Assembly: GCA_937918935.1 (NCBI GenBank)
Contig: CAKZSI010000003.1
Span: forward strand, 1 to 45,222
From: an uncultured Chloroflexales bacterium
GTDB taxonomy: Bacteria; Chloroflexota; Chloroflexia; Chloroflexales; Chloroflexaceae
Length of the DNA stretch: 45,222 nucleotides
Reading direction: 5' to 3'
In this document: positions 31,591 through 39,390 of the stretch, one piece after another
Layout of the letters: each line of letters opens with the position of its first letter
How positions within the stretch are numbered: position 1 is the first letter of the stretch
The notes under the pieces: generated by a model
Told to the model about the DNA's origin: nothing
The model's input: the letters and a program-made list of their open reading frames with translations, nothing else
Databases searched by the model: none
Program-made: the position numbers and the translations under genes

Positions 31591-32382
31591 CTACCGCAAG
31601 CGGAAGCGCATGCAGGCGTAACGTTCGGCGGGCCAGAAGCCCAGCTTGCGATAGGCTGCGAACGCGGCGGTGTTCTCGGCCAGCACCAGGAGGTAGACGC
31701 GGGGCGCCAGGGTGAAGCAGGCCCGGGCGAGGGCGCTGGCGCAGGCGCTGGCCAGGCCGCGCCGCCGGTGCTCAGGGTGGGTGACGATGTTGCCGATCTC
31801 GACCACGTCGGGGGTGGCGAAGTGGATCGTCGCCATGGCCAGCAGATGTTCGCCATCAAAGGCGCCGAAGGCCGGTCCCAGGTCAAGCACTTCTGGACGC
31901 CAGGCCATCAGGCCGCCCTGGGCGGCCAGGGCGCGCATTGCCGGCAGATCGGCGTGGCGTAGGCGCCGCACCCCCGGCGCTGCGCACGGGCGCAGGGTCT
32001 CCGGTTCGACTACCATCTGGTACTCCAGGGCGCTCGCTTCGACGCCGACGAAGCGGGCCAACTGGCGCGCACGTTGCTCGGGAACCACCGTGGTCAGCGG
32101 CCGCTCGCGCAGGGCGGGCACACGCTCGCCCAGCGCGCCCAGCAGCGGCGGAAGCGCCGCGTCAAAGGCGACGGCGAAGGTCAGACCAGGGAAGGGCAGG
32201 TCGCGGTAGTGCGAGACGACCCCCTGCACCTGGCCATGGCTATGGGCCAGCACCACGGTGCAGCGTTGCCGCAACTGCGTGACGTTGGAGAGGGGAATGG
32301 CGTTGCGGTAGGGCGAGCGGCGCAGAAAGGCCAGCACCCCCGGCTGCCAGGTCGCGTCCAGTTCGGTGATGGTGAGGGACAT
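31591..32382 (-). CDS. GNAT-family N-acetyltransferase
   Basis: A 263-residue protein with the GNAT fold in its C-terminal half (about 135-263). The acetyl-CoA loop is THPEHRRRGLASACASALARA (201-221, the R/Q-x-x-G-x-A pattern), and ENTAAFAAYRKLGFWPAERY is motif B. The N-terminal half (1-130) is a second, divergent GNAT-like or accessory domain, as in other ~260-residue members that act on small molecules. Substrate unknown. The start at 32382 has GGAG eight bases upstream; the long in-frame upstream stretch overlaps the rraA gene antisense and is not coding. Confidence 0.85.
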   Translation of the reverse strand: MSLTITELDATWQPGVLAFLRRSPYRNAIPLSNVTQLRQRCTVVLAHSHGQVQGVVSHYRDLPFPGLTFAVAFDAALPPLLGALGERVPALRERPLTTVVPEQRARQLARFVGVEASALEYQMVVEPETLRPCAAPGVRRLRHADLPAMRALAAQGGLMAWRPEVLDLGPAFGAFDGEHLLAMATIHFATPDVVEIGNIVTHPEHRRRGLASACASALARACFTLAPRVYLLVLAENTAAFAAYRKLGFWPAERYACMRFRLR

Positions 32383-32415
32383 GAGCGGCTCCGCGCGCGG
32401 CGAATGTCGCGAGAT

Positions 32416-32424
32416 AGTGTAGCA
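32416..32424 (-). promoter_or_regulatory. Extended -10 of the GNAT gene
   Basis: Minus strand TGC-TACACT, with a leader of about 27 bases. No -35 is evident. Confidence 0.45.
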
Positions 32425-32427
32425 TAG

Positions 32428-32460
32428 TGGGGCAACCAGGTTGCCCCGGCCCGCCCAGGG
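32428..32460 (+). repeat. Palindromic intergenic repeat, family A copy 8
   Basis: GGGGCAACC-A-GGTTGCCCC is a perfect palindrome, followed by GGCCCGCCCAGGG, between the divergent GNAT and rraA genes. Confidence 0.65.
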
Positions 32461-32493
32461 CCGATGCCAGCTCCGCTCCCGGTGGGGCGATCG

Positions 32494-32510
32494 GGGCGGC
32501 ATAGCCGCCC
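32494..32510. repeat. GGGCGGC-ATA-GCCGCCC hairpin
   Basis: Perfect 7-bp stem, upstream of rraA. A similar GCGGC-TTA-GCCGC element lies inside the hairpin at 27691-27725. Confidence 0.5.
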
Positions 32511-32605
32511 AATAATGAAAGCCTGCGGTCCGGGTAAGCCCCGTTGCCACAGCCAGTGGCGCGGCGCAGCCGTATAGGACCCATTGTGAAGCGAGGAGAA
32601 CACCA

Positions 32606-33082
32606 ATGAGCTTCAAGACCACCGACCTGAGCGACGCCCATCCCGAAGCCCAGGTGGGCGAGCCGCTGCTGCGGCACTTTGGCGGCGTAAGCAGTTTCGG
32701 CGGGCCAATCGAGACGCTGCGGGTCTTTGAGGACAATGCGCTGGTGCGGGCCATCCTCGAAGAACCGGGCAATGGGCGCGTCCTGGTCGTTGATGGCGGC
32801 GGTTCGCTCCGCTGCGCGCTGCTCGGCGACAATCTGGCGGCCCTGGCTGCGGGTAACGGCTGGGCCGGCGTGGTGCTGCACGGCTGCGTGCGCGATACAG
32901 CCCGGCTGCGCCAGATCGCGCTGGGAATCATGGCGCTGGCCGTTTCACCGCGCCGCAGCGTCAAGCGTGGCGAGGGGCAGCGCGGCGTGCCCCTGCACAT
33001 CGCCGGGTTGACCCTGCGCCCGGGCTACTACCTCTACGCCGACGAGGATGGCATCCTCGTTGCCGAGCAGCCGCTGGCGTAA
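32606..33082 (+). CDS. rraA: RraA-family protein (aldolase fold / RNase E regulator family)
   Basis: A 158-residue protein, the standard RraA length, alignable end to end: [74 protein letters not shown]. In E. coli RraA inhibits RNase E. Many homologues with the intact GxRD motif instead act as 4-hydroxy-4-methyl-2-oxoglutarate aldolase or oxaloacetate decarboxylase. The Arg-Asp of GCVRD is present here, so aldolase activity is plausible. GAGGAG gives a good ribosome site. A hairpin at 33171-33200 follows. Confidence 0.88.
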   Translation: MSFKTTDLSDAHPEAQVGEPLLRHFGGVSSFGGPIETLRVFEDNALVRAILEEPGNGRVLVVDGGGSLRCALLGDNLAALAAGNGWAGVVLHGCVRDTARLRQIALGIMALAVSPRRSVKRGEGQRGVPLHIAGLTLRPGYYLYADEDGILVAEQPLA

Positions 33083-33170
33083 GGGGATCTGGGATTGGCG
33101 ATCGGGCGGGATGGGCGTTGCGGTGATGCATGAACCGGTTACCGGGAACCGGCGGGGCGTAGAGACGGCC

Positions 33171-33200
33171 CGCCCATGGCATCTAATGATGCCATGGGCG
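33171..33200 (+). terminator. 13-bp perfect hairpin after rraA
   Basis: CGCCCATGGCATC-TAAT-GATGCCATGGGCG. No T-run follows, but the stem is strong and lies between rraA and the next promoter. Confidence 0.6.
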
Positions 33201-33218
33201 CCCGGGGACCACGGTATA

Positions 33219-33227
33219 TGCTATAAT
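33219..33227 (+). promoter_or_regulatory. Extended -10 promoter of the BMP lipoprotein gene
   Basis: TGC-TATAAT, perfect extended -10, with a leader of about 70 bases. No -35 match, as expected for this promoter class. Confidence 0.65.
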
Positions 33228-33304
33228 CGGCGCCGATCCGCCCGGTGTGATATTCGGTTTATCTCTGTCTGGGTTGGTCTTTTTGACGAAGGAGCATGCA
33301 CGCT

Positions 33305-34447
33305 ATGCGCAAATCCCTCACCACCGTGCTGGCGGTACTGCTGCTGCTGGTACCGGCTCTGGCCGCCTGCGGCGGCGGCGCCGCCACGCAGCCGACCGCG
33401 GCCCCGCCCACCGCTGCGGCAACCGCCGCACCCACCACTGGCGCCACAGACTCCTCCAAGCTTCGCGTCGGTCTGGTTACCGACCTGGGCAAGGTCAACG
33501 ACGGCACCTTCAACGAGTTCGCCCACAAAGGCGTGCTGATGGCCCAGGAGAAGCACGGCTTCGAGTACAAGTTCATCGAAACCACTGCCCAGGCCGACTA
33601 CGCCGCCAACATCCAGGCCCTGGTGGACGAGAAGTTCGATGTTATCGTGACGGTCGGGTTCCTGATCCAGGAGGCGACCGCCGCCGCCGCCGCGGCCAAT
33701 CCGGGTATCGTCTTCATCGGCGTTGACCAGTTCTACGAGCAGGGCAGCGTCACCGACAATCTGGTCGGTTTGCAGTTCCGCGAAGATCAGGCTGGCTTCC
33801 TGGCCGGGGCCCTGGCGGCGATGATGTCGGAGAGCGGCACGATCGGCATTGTCGCCGGGCAGGAGATCCCCCCGGTGAAACGCTTCAAGAATGGCTTCGA
33901 CAACGGTGCGAAGTATGTGCGCCCGGACATCAACCTGCTGGGGGTCTACCTGCCCACGTTCATCGATCCCGCTCTGGGCGCCTCCAGCGCCGAGCAGATG
34001 ATCGGTGAGGGCGCCGATGTGATTTTCGGCGCTGGTGGCCCGACCGGTTCCGGGGCGATCAAGGCCGCCGCCGAGAAGGGCGTCTTTGTCATCGGCGTCG
34101 ATCAGGACGAGTATCTGACCACCTTCGCCCGCGGGTCTGCCCCGGGCGCGAATCGCATCCTCTCCAGCGCGATCAAGCGTGTGGATGTGGCCGTGGCCAC
34201 GGAGATCGGCAAGGTCGTCGAGGGTACCTTCAAGGGGAACGGTATCGAGCTCTTCGACGCCGCCGGTGAGGGTGTTGGTCTGGCGGATTTCCACGACACG
34301 GCGGATCAGGTTCCCGATGCGGTGAAGGCCCGGCTCGAGGAGATCTTTAAGGCCCTGGCCGATGGTACGCTGAGCACCGGCGTTGACGCAGTGAGCGGCG
34401 ACGTAGATCCGGCGAGCGTTCCTGAGCCGAAGCCGTATACGCCGTAG
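33305..34447 (+). CDS. BMP/PnrA-family substrate-binding lipoprotein
   Basis: A 380-residue lipoprotein. The signal peptide ends in the lipobox LAAC (Cys ~21), followed by a Thr/Ala/Pro linker to about residue 48. The rest matches the basic membrane protein (PnrA/Med) family: GLVTDLGKVNDGTFNEFAHKG at the start, FDVIVTVGFLIQEAT, VGLQFREDQAGFLAGALAAMM, FGAGGPTGSGAIKAAAEKG and VIGVDQDEY. Members bind nucleosides or related compounds for an ABC importer. No ATPase or permease gene is near, so it is an orphan here. The ATG at 33305 has GGAG ten bases upstream; the ATG at 33296 would be too close to it. Confidence 0.9.
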   Translation: MRKSLTTVLAVLLLLVPALAACGGGAATQPTAAPPTAAATAAPTTGATDSSKLRVGLVTDLGKVNDGTFNEFAHKGVLMAQEKHGFEYKFIETTAQADYAANIQALVDEKFDVIVTVGFLIQEATAAAAAANPGIVFIGVDQFYEQGSVTDNLVGLQFREDQAGFLAGALAAMMSESGTIGIVAGQEIPPVKRFKNGFDNGAKYVRPDINLLGVYLPTFIDPALGASSAEQMIGEGADVIFGAGGPTGSGAIKAAAEKGVFVIGVDQDEYLTTFARGSAPGANRILSSAIKRVDVAVATEIGKVVEGTFKGNGIELFDAAGEGVGLADFHDTADQVPDAVKARLEEIFKALADGTLSTGVDAVSGDVDPASVPEPKPYTP

Positions 34448-34462
34448 ATCTCAGTTTTCGCC

Positions 34463-34490
34463 TCTGCAATCTGCAATCTGCAATCTGCAA
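34463..34490. repeat. 4 x 7-bp tandem array TCTGCAA
   Basis: Four exact TCTGCAA units between the BMP gene stop and the peptidase gene. Shares the AATCT core with the array at 10772-10799 when read as AATCTGC. Confidence 0.8.
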
Positions 34491-34522
34491 GTTCCTGAGC
34501 CGAATCCGTGAAGGATTACGAT

Positions 34523-35623
34523 ATGCACACTCGTCTGGACCGTCTACGGGCCATCCTCGTCGGGCGCGAGTTGCCGGCGCTGCTGGTCACTGCTCCGGCC
34601 AATGTGCGCTACCTCAGCGGCTTCACCGGGAGCAACGGCGCGCTGCTGATCGCTCCCGAGGTGAACCTGCTGTTCACCGACAATCGCTACCTCATCCAGG
34701 CGGCCCGCGAGGCGCCAGTTTTCACCGTGCGCGAGATCATCAACCCCGAGCACCCCTTGCCAGTCGCGCTTAAGGCTGCCGCGGCCGAACTGGGCCTGCC
34801 CCGCATCGCCTTCGAGGCGGCCCACGTCACCGTGGCCGCGCACCGCGCTCTCGCGGCGGCGCTGGAAGGCGTGGCCGAACTGGCGCCGGTTGAGGGATTG
34901 GTGGAGCGCCTGCGCGAGGTGAAGGACGACGACGAGGTGCAAACGCTGCGCCGGGCGATCGCGATCACCGATGCGGCCTTCGCCGCCTCGCTGCCGCGGT
35001 TGCGCCCGGAGATGACCGAGCGCGAGGCGGCCTGGATGCTCGAAGTGGCCCTGCGCATTGGCGGCGCCGAGGCGATCTCCTTTCCGATCATCGTTGCCGC
35101 GGGGCCAAATAGCGCCCTGCCCCACGCCCGTCCCGGCGACGAACCGCTCGGTCTCAATCGCCCTGTCGTCATTGATATGGGCGCCCGGGTGGAGGGCTAC
35201 CATGCCGACCTGACCCGCACGGTGGTGCTCGGCGAGCCTGATGAGCGTTTCCGGCGGATCTACGCCATCGTGCTGGAGGCCCAGCGGCGGGCGATCGCCG
35301 GCATGCGTCCGGGCGCGCTGGCCCACGAGGTGGATGCCCTGGCGCGCTCCTACATCGCGGCCATGGGTCACGGCGACCACTTTGGTCACGGGCTGGGTCA
35401 CGGGGTAGGGCTGGAGGTGCACGAGGGGCCGGGGTTGCGCCGGGCCCAACCCGACGCGCCCGGTGTGCGGTTGCAGGAGGGGATGGTGACGAGCGTCGAG
35501 CCGGGGATCTACCTCGAGGGTTGGGGCGGCGTGCGCATCGAAGATCTGGTGCTGGTCACCGCCGATGGCTGCGCCGTGCTCTCGCAGGCCCCCAGATTGG
35601 AAGTTGGATTGCCGTCGGGATGA
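34523..35623 (+). CDS. M24-family aminopeptidase (Xaa-Pro type)
   Basis: A 366-residue PepP/PepQ-like metallopeptidase, removing N-terminal residues before proline in peptides. The N-terminal creatinase-like domain runs to about residue 130. The pita-bread domain has the five metal ligands: Asp218 (VVIDMGA), Asp229 (HADLTRT), a His in FGHGLGHGVGLEVHE (about 289-293), Glu326 (VTSVEPGIYL) and Glu340 (GVRIEDLVLV). The ATG at 34523 has AAGGA eight bases upstream; an in-frame GTG at 34508 is less likely. It lies 75 bases after the BMP gene on the same strand and may share its transcript. Confidence 0.92.
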   Translation: MHTRLDRLRAILVGRELPALLVTAPANVRYLSGFTGSNGALLIAPEVNLLFTDNRYLIQAAREAPVFTVREIINPEHPLPVALKAAAAELGLPRIAFEAAHVTVAAHRALAAALEGVAELAPVEGLVERLREVKDDDEVQTLRRAIAITDAAFAASLPRLRPEMTEREAAWMLEVALRIGGAEAISFPIIVAAGPNSALPHARPGDEPLGLNRPVVIDMGARVEGYHADLTRTVVLGEPDERFRRIYAIVLEAQRRAIAGMRPGALAHEVDALARSYIAAMGHGDHFGHGLGHGVGLEVHEGPGLRRAQPDAPGVRLQEGMVTSVEPGIYLEGWGGVRIEDLVLVTADGCAVLSQAPRLEVGLPSG

Positions 35624-35637
35624 AAAGGGGCCGATCG

Positions 35638-35682
35638 TTCTCCCCTTCTCTCTCCACAGCAGGTGGAGAGAGAAGGGGAGAA
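35638..35682. terminator. Perfect 20-bp bidirectional hairpin
   Basis: Arms TTCTCCCCTTCTCTCTCCAC (35638-35657) and its exact complement (35663-35682) around AGCAG. It lies between the convergent peptidase and UspA genes, so it probably ends both transcripts. Confidence 0.75.
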
Positions 35683-35695
35683 GCCAGGCTGTCCA

Positions 35696-36151
35696 TCACC
35701 GCTCTTCCCTGGGCCGGATCACCAGCACGGGTACAGGGGCGGCCTGGATGACCTTCTGAGTGACGCTGCCGAAGACCCAGCGACTGATCCCGCTGCGGCC
35801 GTGGGTGGCGATGGCGATCAGGTCGGCGCGCTGACTCTCGGCGTACTCGAGGATGGCCTCGGCGGCGGGCATGGTGCTGACCTCGACGTTCACGGTGTAG
35901 CCCTCGCTGCGGAACGGCGCGGCGATGCGCTCGAGGTAGGCGCGCGCCTCGCTCTCCAGGCTCTCCTGCTCGTCGGCGGTGCTCGCGGCGAGCATCCCGC
36001 TGTAATCCACACTTGAGGTAAAGATGGGCGGCACGGCGCGGAGGAGGGTGATCTTCGTCGTACCCTCGCGGGCTGCCAGATCGCGCACATGTGGCAGCAC
36101 CTGCTCGGCGAGGGCCGACCCGTCCAGCGGAACCAGGATGTGACGATACAT
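35696..36151 (-). CDS. Universal stress protein (UspA family)
   Basis: A 151-residue Usp domain. MYRHILVPLDGSALAEQVLPH is the family start, and IATHGRSGISRWVFGSVTQKVIQAAPVPVLVIRP contains the ATP-binding G-x2-G-x9-G-S/T pattern (GRSGISRWVFGSVT). So it is likely the ATP-binding class. It acts in the cytoplasm in stress survival. AAGGAGG lies five bases before the ATG at 36151; a GTG six bases earlier overlaps that site and is unlikely. It is last in a same-strand group with the CBS and Cys-rich small protein genes, with a structured gap of 132 bases in between. Confidence 0.9.
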   Translation of the reverse strand: MYRHILVPLDGSALAEQVLPHVRDLAAREGTTKITLLRAVPPIFTSSVDYSGMLAASTADEQESLESEARAYLERIAAPFRSEGYTVNVEVSTMPAAEAILEYAESQRADLIAIATHGRSGISRWVFGSVTQKVIQAAPVPVLVIRPREER

Positions 36152-36195
36152 ACGCACCTCCTTGCAGCAACCTCTTCGTAACTGCGGAGGGTTGC

Positions 36196-36261
36196 CGGAC
36201 GCGGCGAAAACGAAGACGAGGCCCGGAGGGCCTGCGACCTTCGTTCTCGTAAAGAGTATAA
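36196..36261 (-). promoter_or_regulatory. Leader hairpin and -10 element upstream of uspA
   Basis: TATACT on the minus strand at 36256-36261 with no good -35. Downstream, AACGAAG/CTTCGTT arms enclose an AGGCCC/GGGCCT stem, forming a structured leader before the UspA gene. Confidence 0.4.
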
Positions 36262-36283
36262 CGGTTCGCGCCCGCGACGACGA

Positions 36284-36742
36284 TCAATCGCGGGCTGCCG
36301 AGGGCGGGCTCACCGTCACGATCCCGTCCTCGGTTTCCGACTCGACCATCCAGCGCAGCAGATCCGAAACGGTAATCACACCGACGACCTGTTTGTCCAG
36401 CACCACCGGCACGCCGTGGATGTGATGGGTGATCATTAACTGCGCCGCCTCGCGCAGGCAGGTCGCAGGCGAGACGGTCAGCACCGGCCGGCGCATAAAC
36501 TCGCGCAGCGGCAGATCCCTGATGCGCACACCGGGGCGATACTCGGCCTGATCGCCCGCGGGGGTGTCGGAGATGCGGTTGATGTCGCCCTCGGTCACGA
36601 TTCCGACCAGCTCGTTGCGCTCGTTGACCACCGGCAGGCGTCGGATATTCTGCTCGGCCAGGAGTTGCCGCGCCAGCGGCAGGGTCACCGTCTCGCGCGC
36701 CACAATTGGCGGGGCGCTCATCCAGACGCGCACGCTATCCAT
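36284..36742 (-). CDS. Two-CBS-domain protein
   Basis: A 152-residue Bateman module. The first CBS runs about 1-62 (VWMSAPPIVARETVTLPLARQLLAEQNIRRLPVVNERNELVGIVTEGDINR), the second about 80-140 (FMRRPVLTVSPATCLREAAQLMITHHIHGVPVVLDKQVVGVITVSDLLRWM). CBS pairs bind adenine nucleotides and report energy state. It has no catalytic partner domain, so it would act on another protein. AGGGGG lies six bases before the ATG. The Cys-rich small gene ends 31 bases upstream, which suggests one operon. Confidence 0.9.
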   Translation of the reverse strand: MDSVRVWMSAPPIVARETVTLPLARQLLAEQNIRRLPVVNERNELVGIVTEGDINRISDTPAGDQAEYRPGVRIRDLPLREFMRRPVLTVSPATCLREAAQLMITHHIHGVPVVLDKQVVGVITVSDLLRWMVESETEDGIVTVSPPSAARD

Positions 36743-36773
36743 CTCGTCCCCCTTCTGTTGCCGCCAGCGCGGC

Positions 36774-37079
36774 TCAGGCCGTCCAGCGGACGCCGCTGTG
36801 CAGCACCTCGACCAGGTTGCCCTCCCGATCCATCAGGAAGCGCAACGAGTTCCGCAGTTCGCAGTCGAGCACCGGGCAGGGAAGGATATGCTCCACCCCG
36901 TAGGGGCATGTGCCTTCGCGGCGGCAGGCGCCGACATACACGGCATAGCGCGGGGAGCCAGGGGGACCGTCGAGCATTCGCAGATGAATGGGCTCGTTCC
37001 GCAGATCGGGATCGAGCTCGATCAGATGCTCGCGGGCCACCCTGAGCATAGGATGCGGCGGTCGTTTCGGGCGTGCCAT
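36774..37079 (-). CDS. Small Cys-rich protein of unknown function
   Basis: A 101-residue protein I do not recognise. Four cysteines are grouped in its middle: ACRREGTCPYGVEHILPC and then PVLDC, spacing C-x5-C-x9-C-x4-C, which could hold zinc or an iron-sulfur cluster. The N-terminus is Arg/Pro-rich and the C-terminus (LRFLMDREGNLVEVLHSGVRWTA) looks beta-stranded. No signal peptide. The AAGG ribosome site is acceptable. First gene of the CBS/UspA group and directly below the ATTGTGA-type operator region. Confidence 0.72.
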   Translation of the reverse strand: MARPKRPPHPMLRVAREHLIELDPDLRNEPIHLRMLDGPPGSPRYAVYVGACRREGTCPYGVEHILPCPVLDCELRNSLRFLMDREGNLVEVLHSGVRWTA

Positions 37080-37115
37080 AACCTTGCCTTTCGGAATGGT
37101 CCGCGTGTGTCACGC

Positions 37116-37163
37116 TTGTGAAACCATGATCACAATAGCAAAGTCAACGCAAAGATTGTGAAA
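37116..37163. promoter_or_regulatory. CRP/FNR-style TTGTGA sites
   Basis: TTGTGA-AACCATGA-TCACAA at 37116-37135 is a perfect 6-8-6 palindrome. A further TTGTGAAA starts at 37156, exactly 40 bases after the first. The half-sites resemble those of CRP/FNR-family regulators, but the spacing is two longer than CRP. Confidence 0.5.
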
Positions 37164-37331
37164 ACTAATCGCAACACTCTGTTAAGATCTCTGGGCTTGC
37201 GACACACGGTGACGGATTGCCAGCGCCGGGCGTCTGAACATATCGAGAGTGCCTACCCATCTGAGACTCTCCCATGCACTGAGGCGAGGAACCTCGGGCG
37301 TGACCTTCAGGGTGGGGCCAGCATCGTTTTC

Positions 37332-37370
37332 CAGGCGGGCAGGGGCGTGGGGAAATCCGGTTTCCGCATG
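37332..37370 (-). repeat. Palindromic intergenic repeat, family A copy 9 (reverse)
   Basis: On the minus strand GGAAACC-GGATTTCCCC, then ACGCCCCTGCCCGCCTG. The only copy of the eleven with clear opposite orientation. Confidence 0.7.
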
Positions 37371-37413
37371 GATACATCAGCTTTCGTTGGGAAGGAGCTA
37401 GAAAGGAACCACG

Positions 37414-37803
37414 ATGTTCAAGGGCTTCCGTGATTTCGTCCTCCGGGGGAACGTGGTCGATCTGGCGGTGGCGGTGGTGATTGGCGCGGCCTTTGGTCAG
37501 GTGGTTGATGGTTTCATCGCAGCGTTCATTGACCCGCTCATTGCCATCCTGCTCGGCGGCGCGGGCGAGGAACTCGCCTCGATCGTCTTCGGCAATTTTC
37601 CGATCGGGCTGTTCCTTTCGGCCCTGGTGACCTTCCTGCTCAAAGCCGCGGTGGTCTACTTCTTCATTGTGCGCCCCTTCGGCGATCTGGCGGCTAAATA
37701 CGCGCCCAGGCCCGAGCCAACCGATGATGTGAAGCTGCTCACCGAGATCCGCGACCTGCAGCGGCAGCAAGTCGCCGCGCTGCAACGTGACGAGAGGAAG
37801 TAA
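37414..37803 (+). CDS. mscL: Large-conductance mechanosensitive channel
   Basis: A 129-residue MscL, usual length. MFKGFRDFVLRGNVVDLAVAVVIGAAFGQVVDGFIAAFIDPLI is the N-terminal helix and first membrane segment, with the family's RGNVVDLAVAVVIG motif. The second segment is about 66-90 (IGLFLSALVTFLLKAAVVYFFIV), followed by the charged C-terminal helix (LLTEIRDLQRQQ). It releases solutes on osmotic downshock. AAAGGA is well spaced before the ATG. It is divergent from the UspA/CBS group, and both may belong to a stress response. Confidence 0.95.
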   Translation: MFKGFRDFVLRGNVVDLAVAVVIGAAFGQVVDGFIAAFIDPLIAILLGGAGEELASIVFGNFPIGLFLSALVTFLLKAAVVYFFIVRPFGDLAAKYAPRPEPTDDVKLLTEIRDLQRQQVAALQRDERK

Positions 37804-37957
37804 CAGCCCTGGAAGGGGCGGCGCGGGCAGGCAGAGCCTCCCAGTAGTTTCGTTTGCTGTTCCGCTCGCCGCGAAGGCATGCCCCCGCCGGGGTGAGACC
37901 GCTGTTTCCTGTCACCAGATCGCATTGGGACGCCATGTACGGCAATCCAAAATCGTA

Positions 37958-39268
37958 TCACAACCTCCCCTGGGCCTTCAGGCGCAAATAGGTGTTCACC
38001 ACGCCGGCGCTGAGGTGGTCGGCGGGCACGTCAACGGTTAGCACGCCGGCGCGGTTGAGCCGGTCGAGCAGCATGCGCCGTTCATCGAGCAGTTCTTCGG
38101 CCACGGCGCGCCGGTACAGGCCGGCCCCATCGCGGGCCGCTTGCCCGGCCGCGTTGCTCACAAAGGGGTCGCTGACGGTAACGCACAGGGGCAGGTGCTG
38201 GCGCGCCAGCCGGGCCAGGTGGGTAACCAGGGGCTCAACCGCTTCGGGGAGCGCCAGGTCGGTGAAGAGGACGATCAGGGCGCGACGGCGCTGCCGTTGC
38301 GCCAGGTAGCGCAGGGCCGCGCCGTGGTCGGCCTCCACCGGTTCGGGTTGCAGGTTGTACAGGCTTTCCAGCAGGCGCTGGAACTGCGGCTTGCCGCGCC
38401 GAGAGGGCACGTAGGTTCGCACCCCGTCGGCAAAGGCCAGCAGGCCCACATGATCGCCCCGCAGCAGCGCGACGTAGCTGAGCAGCAGGGCGGTGTTGAC
38501 CGCGTAATCCAGGCGCATCAGGTCGCCTACCGGCGGGGCCATCAGGCGCCCGCAGTCAATCACGCAGATCAGGTGCTGGCTGCGCTCGGCCTGGTAGTCG
38601 GCAGCAATCGGGCGCACCCGCCGGGCAGTGGCCTTCCAGTTGATGCGCCGGAACTCGTCGTCGGGGGTGTAGTCGCGCAGGCGCTCGAACTCGCCCCCCA
38701 CCCCCCGCGCGCGCGTCGGGCGCAGCCCCAGTTCGCGCAGCATGCCCCGGCGTGCCAGCAGGTCATACTTCCGCAGTTCCAACACGTTGGGATAGACACG
38801 CACGCAGGCCGCCGCCGGGTAGCGCGCCTGCCGGACGAGCATCCCCAGCGGCCCGCGGTAACGTAGCACCACGTCGCCGAACTGGTAGTCTCCCCGGCGC
38901 AGGGGGCGCACGTGGTAGCGCGCCTCGTAGACATCGTAGGCCGGGATGGCGCCGCTCAGGAAGTGCGCGTCGGCGGGGAACTCGTGAGGGTGTTCGTCGC
39001 GGAGCGTAAAAGCTACGGGCCGGGGGCTGGCATTGGCGAGGATAATCGTGATCAGGTTTTCGGCGCCCAGCGAGAGTTGCGCGTCGTGGACCCGCTCCAC
39101 GTCGATCTGGGCCGGCCGGGGCGTCAGGAGCGCGTCGCTCAGGGTCAGCCCTGCCACGATGGCCAGGTACGCCAGTGCGAGCCAGATCAGCGCCGGCGCG
39201 AAGGCCGACAGCGCGATTGGCGGGGCGGCCAGCAGCAGCAGGATGAGCAGACGCGGAGTCGGTAGCAT
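37958..39268 (-). CDS. DUF58 domain protein
   Basis: A 436-residue protein. Two N-terminal membrane segments (about 5-45) are followed by a beta-rich domain and the DUF58 signature GGEFERLRDYTPDDEFRRINWKATARR (about 190-216), then a VWA-like fold (HLICVIDCGRLM, LIVLFTDLAL). DUF58 proteins are normally encoded next to MoxR ATPases and are thought to be their clients or partners. Here the MoxR gene lies on the other strand, beyond a VIT/VWA gene. A TACAAT on the minus strand ends seven bases before the ATG at 39268, so the mRNA may be leaderless. GTG at 39274 is an alternative start. Confidence 0.88.
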   Translation of the reverse strand: MLPTPRLLILLLLAAPPIALSAFAPALIWLALAYLAIVAGLTLSDALLTPRPAQIDVERVHDAQLSLGAENLITIILANASPRPVAFTLRDEHPHEFPADAHFLSGAIPAYDVYEARYHVRPLRRGDYQFGDVVLRYRGPLGMLVRQARYPAAACVRVYPNVLELRKYDLLARRGMLRELGLRPTRARGVGGEFERLRDYTPDDEFRRINWKATARRVRPIAADYQAERSQHLICVIDCGRLMAPPVGDLMRLDYAVNTALLLSYVALLRGDHVGLLAFADGVRTYVPSRRGKPQFQRLLESLYNLQPEPVEADHGAALRYLAQRQRRRALIVLFTDLALPEAVEPLVTHLARLARQHLPLCVTVSDPFVSNAAGQAARDGAGLYRRAVAEELLDERRMLLDRLNRAGVLTVDVPADHLSAGVVNTYLRLKAQGRL

Positions 39269-39275
39269 TGCCACT

Positions 39276-39281
39276 ATTGTA
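39276..39281 (-). promoter_or_regulatory. -10 element directly upstream of the DUF58 gene
   Basis: Minus strand TACAAT, seven bases from the ATG. If used, transcription starts at or next to the start codon. No -35 is seen. Confidence 0.4.
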
Positions 39282-39357
39282 CCTTGAAACCGCGCCAGCG
39301 CCGTGCAATAATGCAGGCTGTCAAGGGTATGAATAATCCGTGTGGCTCGGGAAGAGG

Positions 39358-39390
39358 GAGGGGAACCCCGGGTTCCCTATGACACTGCCA
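39358..39390 (+). repeat. Palindromic intergenic repeat, family A copy 10
   Basis: AGGGGAACCCC-GGGTTCCCT then ATGACACTGCC, closest to copy 1 (CCCATGACCCTGCC), between the divergent DUF58 and VIT/VWA genes. Confidence 0.65.

Larger units (their letters stand above)
37080..37413. other. Divergent region with ATTGTGA-type sites and a family A repeat
   Basis: 334 bases between the Cys-rich gene and mscL. The left part (37116-37163) has palindromic TTGTGA sites, the right part a family A repeat in reverse orientation (37332-37370). No gene in between. No promoter with both boxes was clear for either direction. Confidence 0.55.

Noticed and set aside
32606-33000. N-terminal extension of the GNAT protein
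   Set aside because: It runs antisense to rraA and has no domain; the GNAT start at 32382 has a ribosome site.
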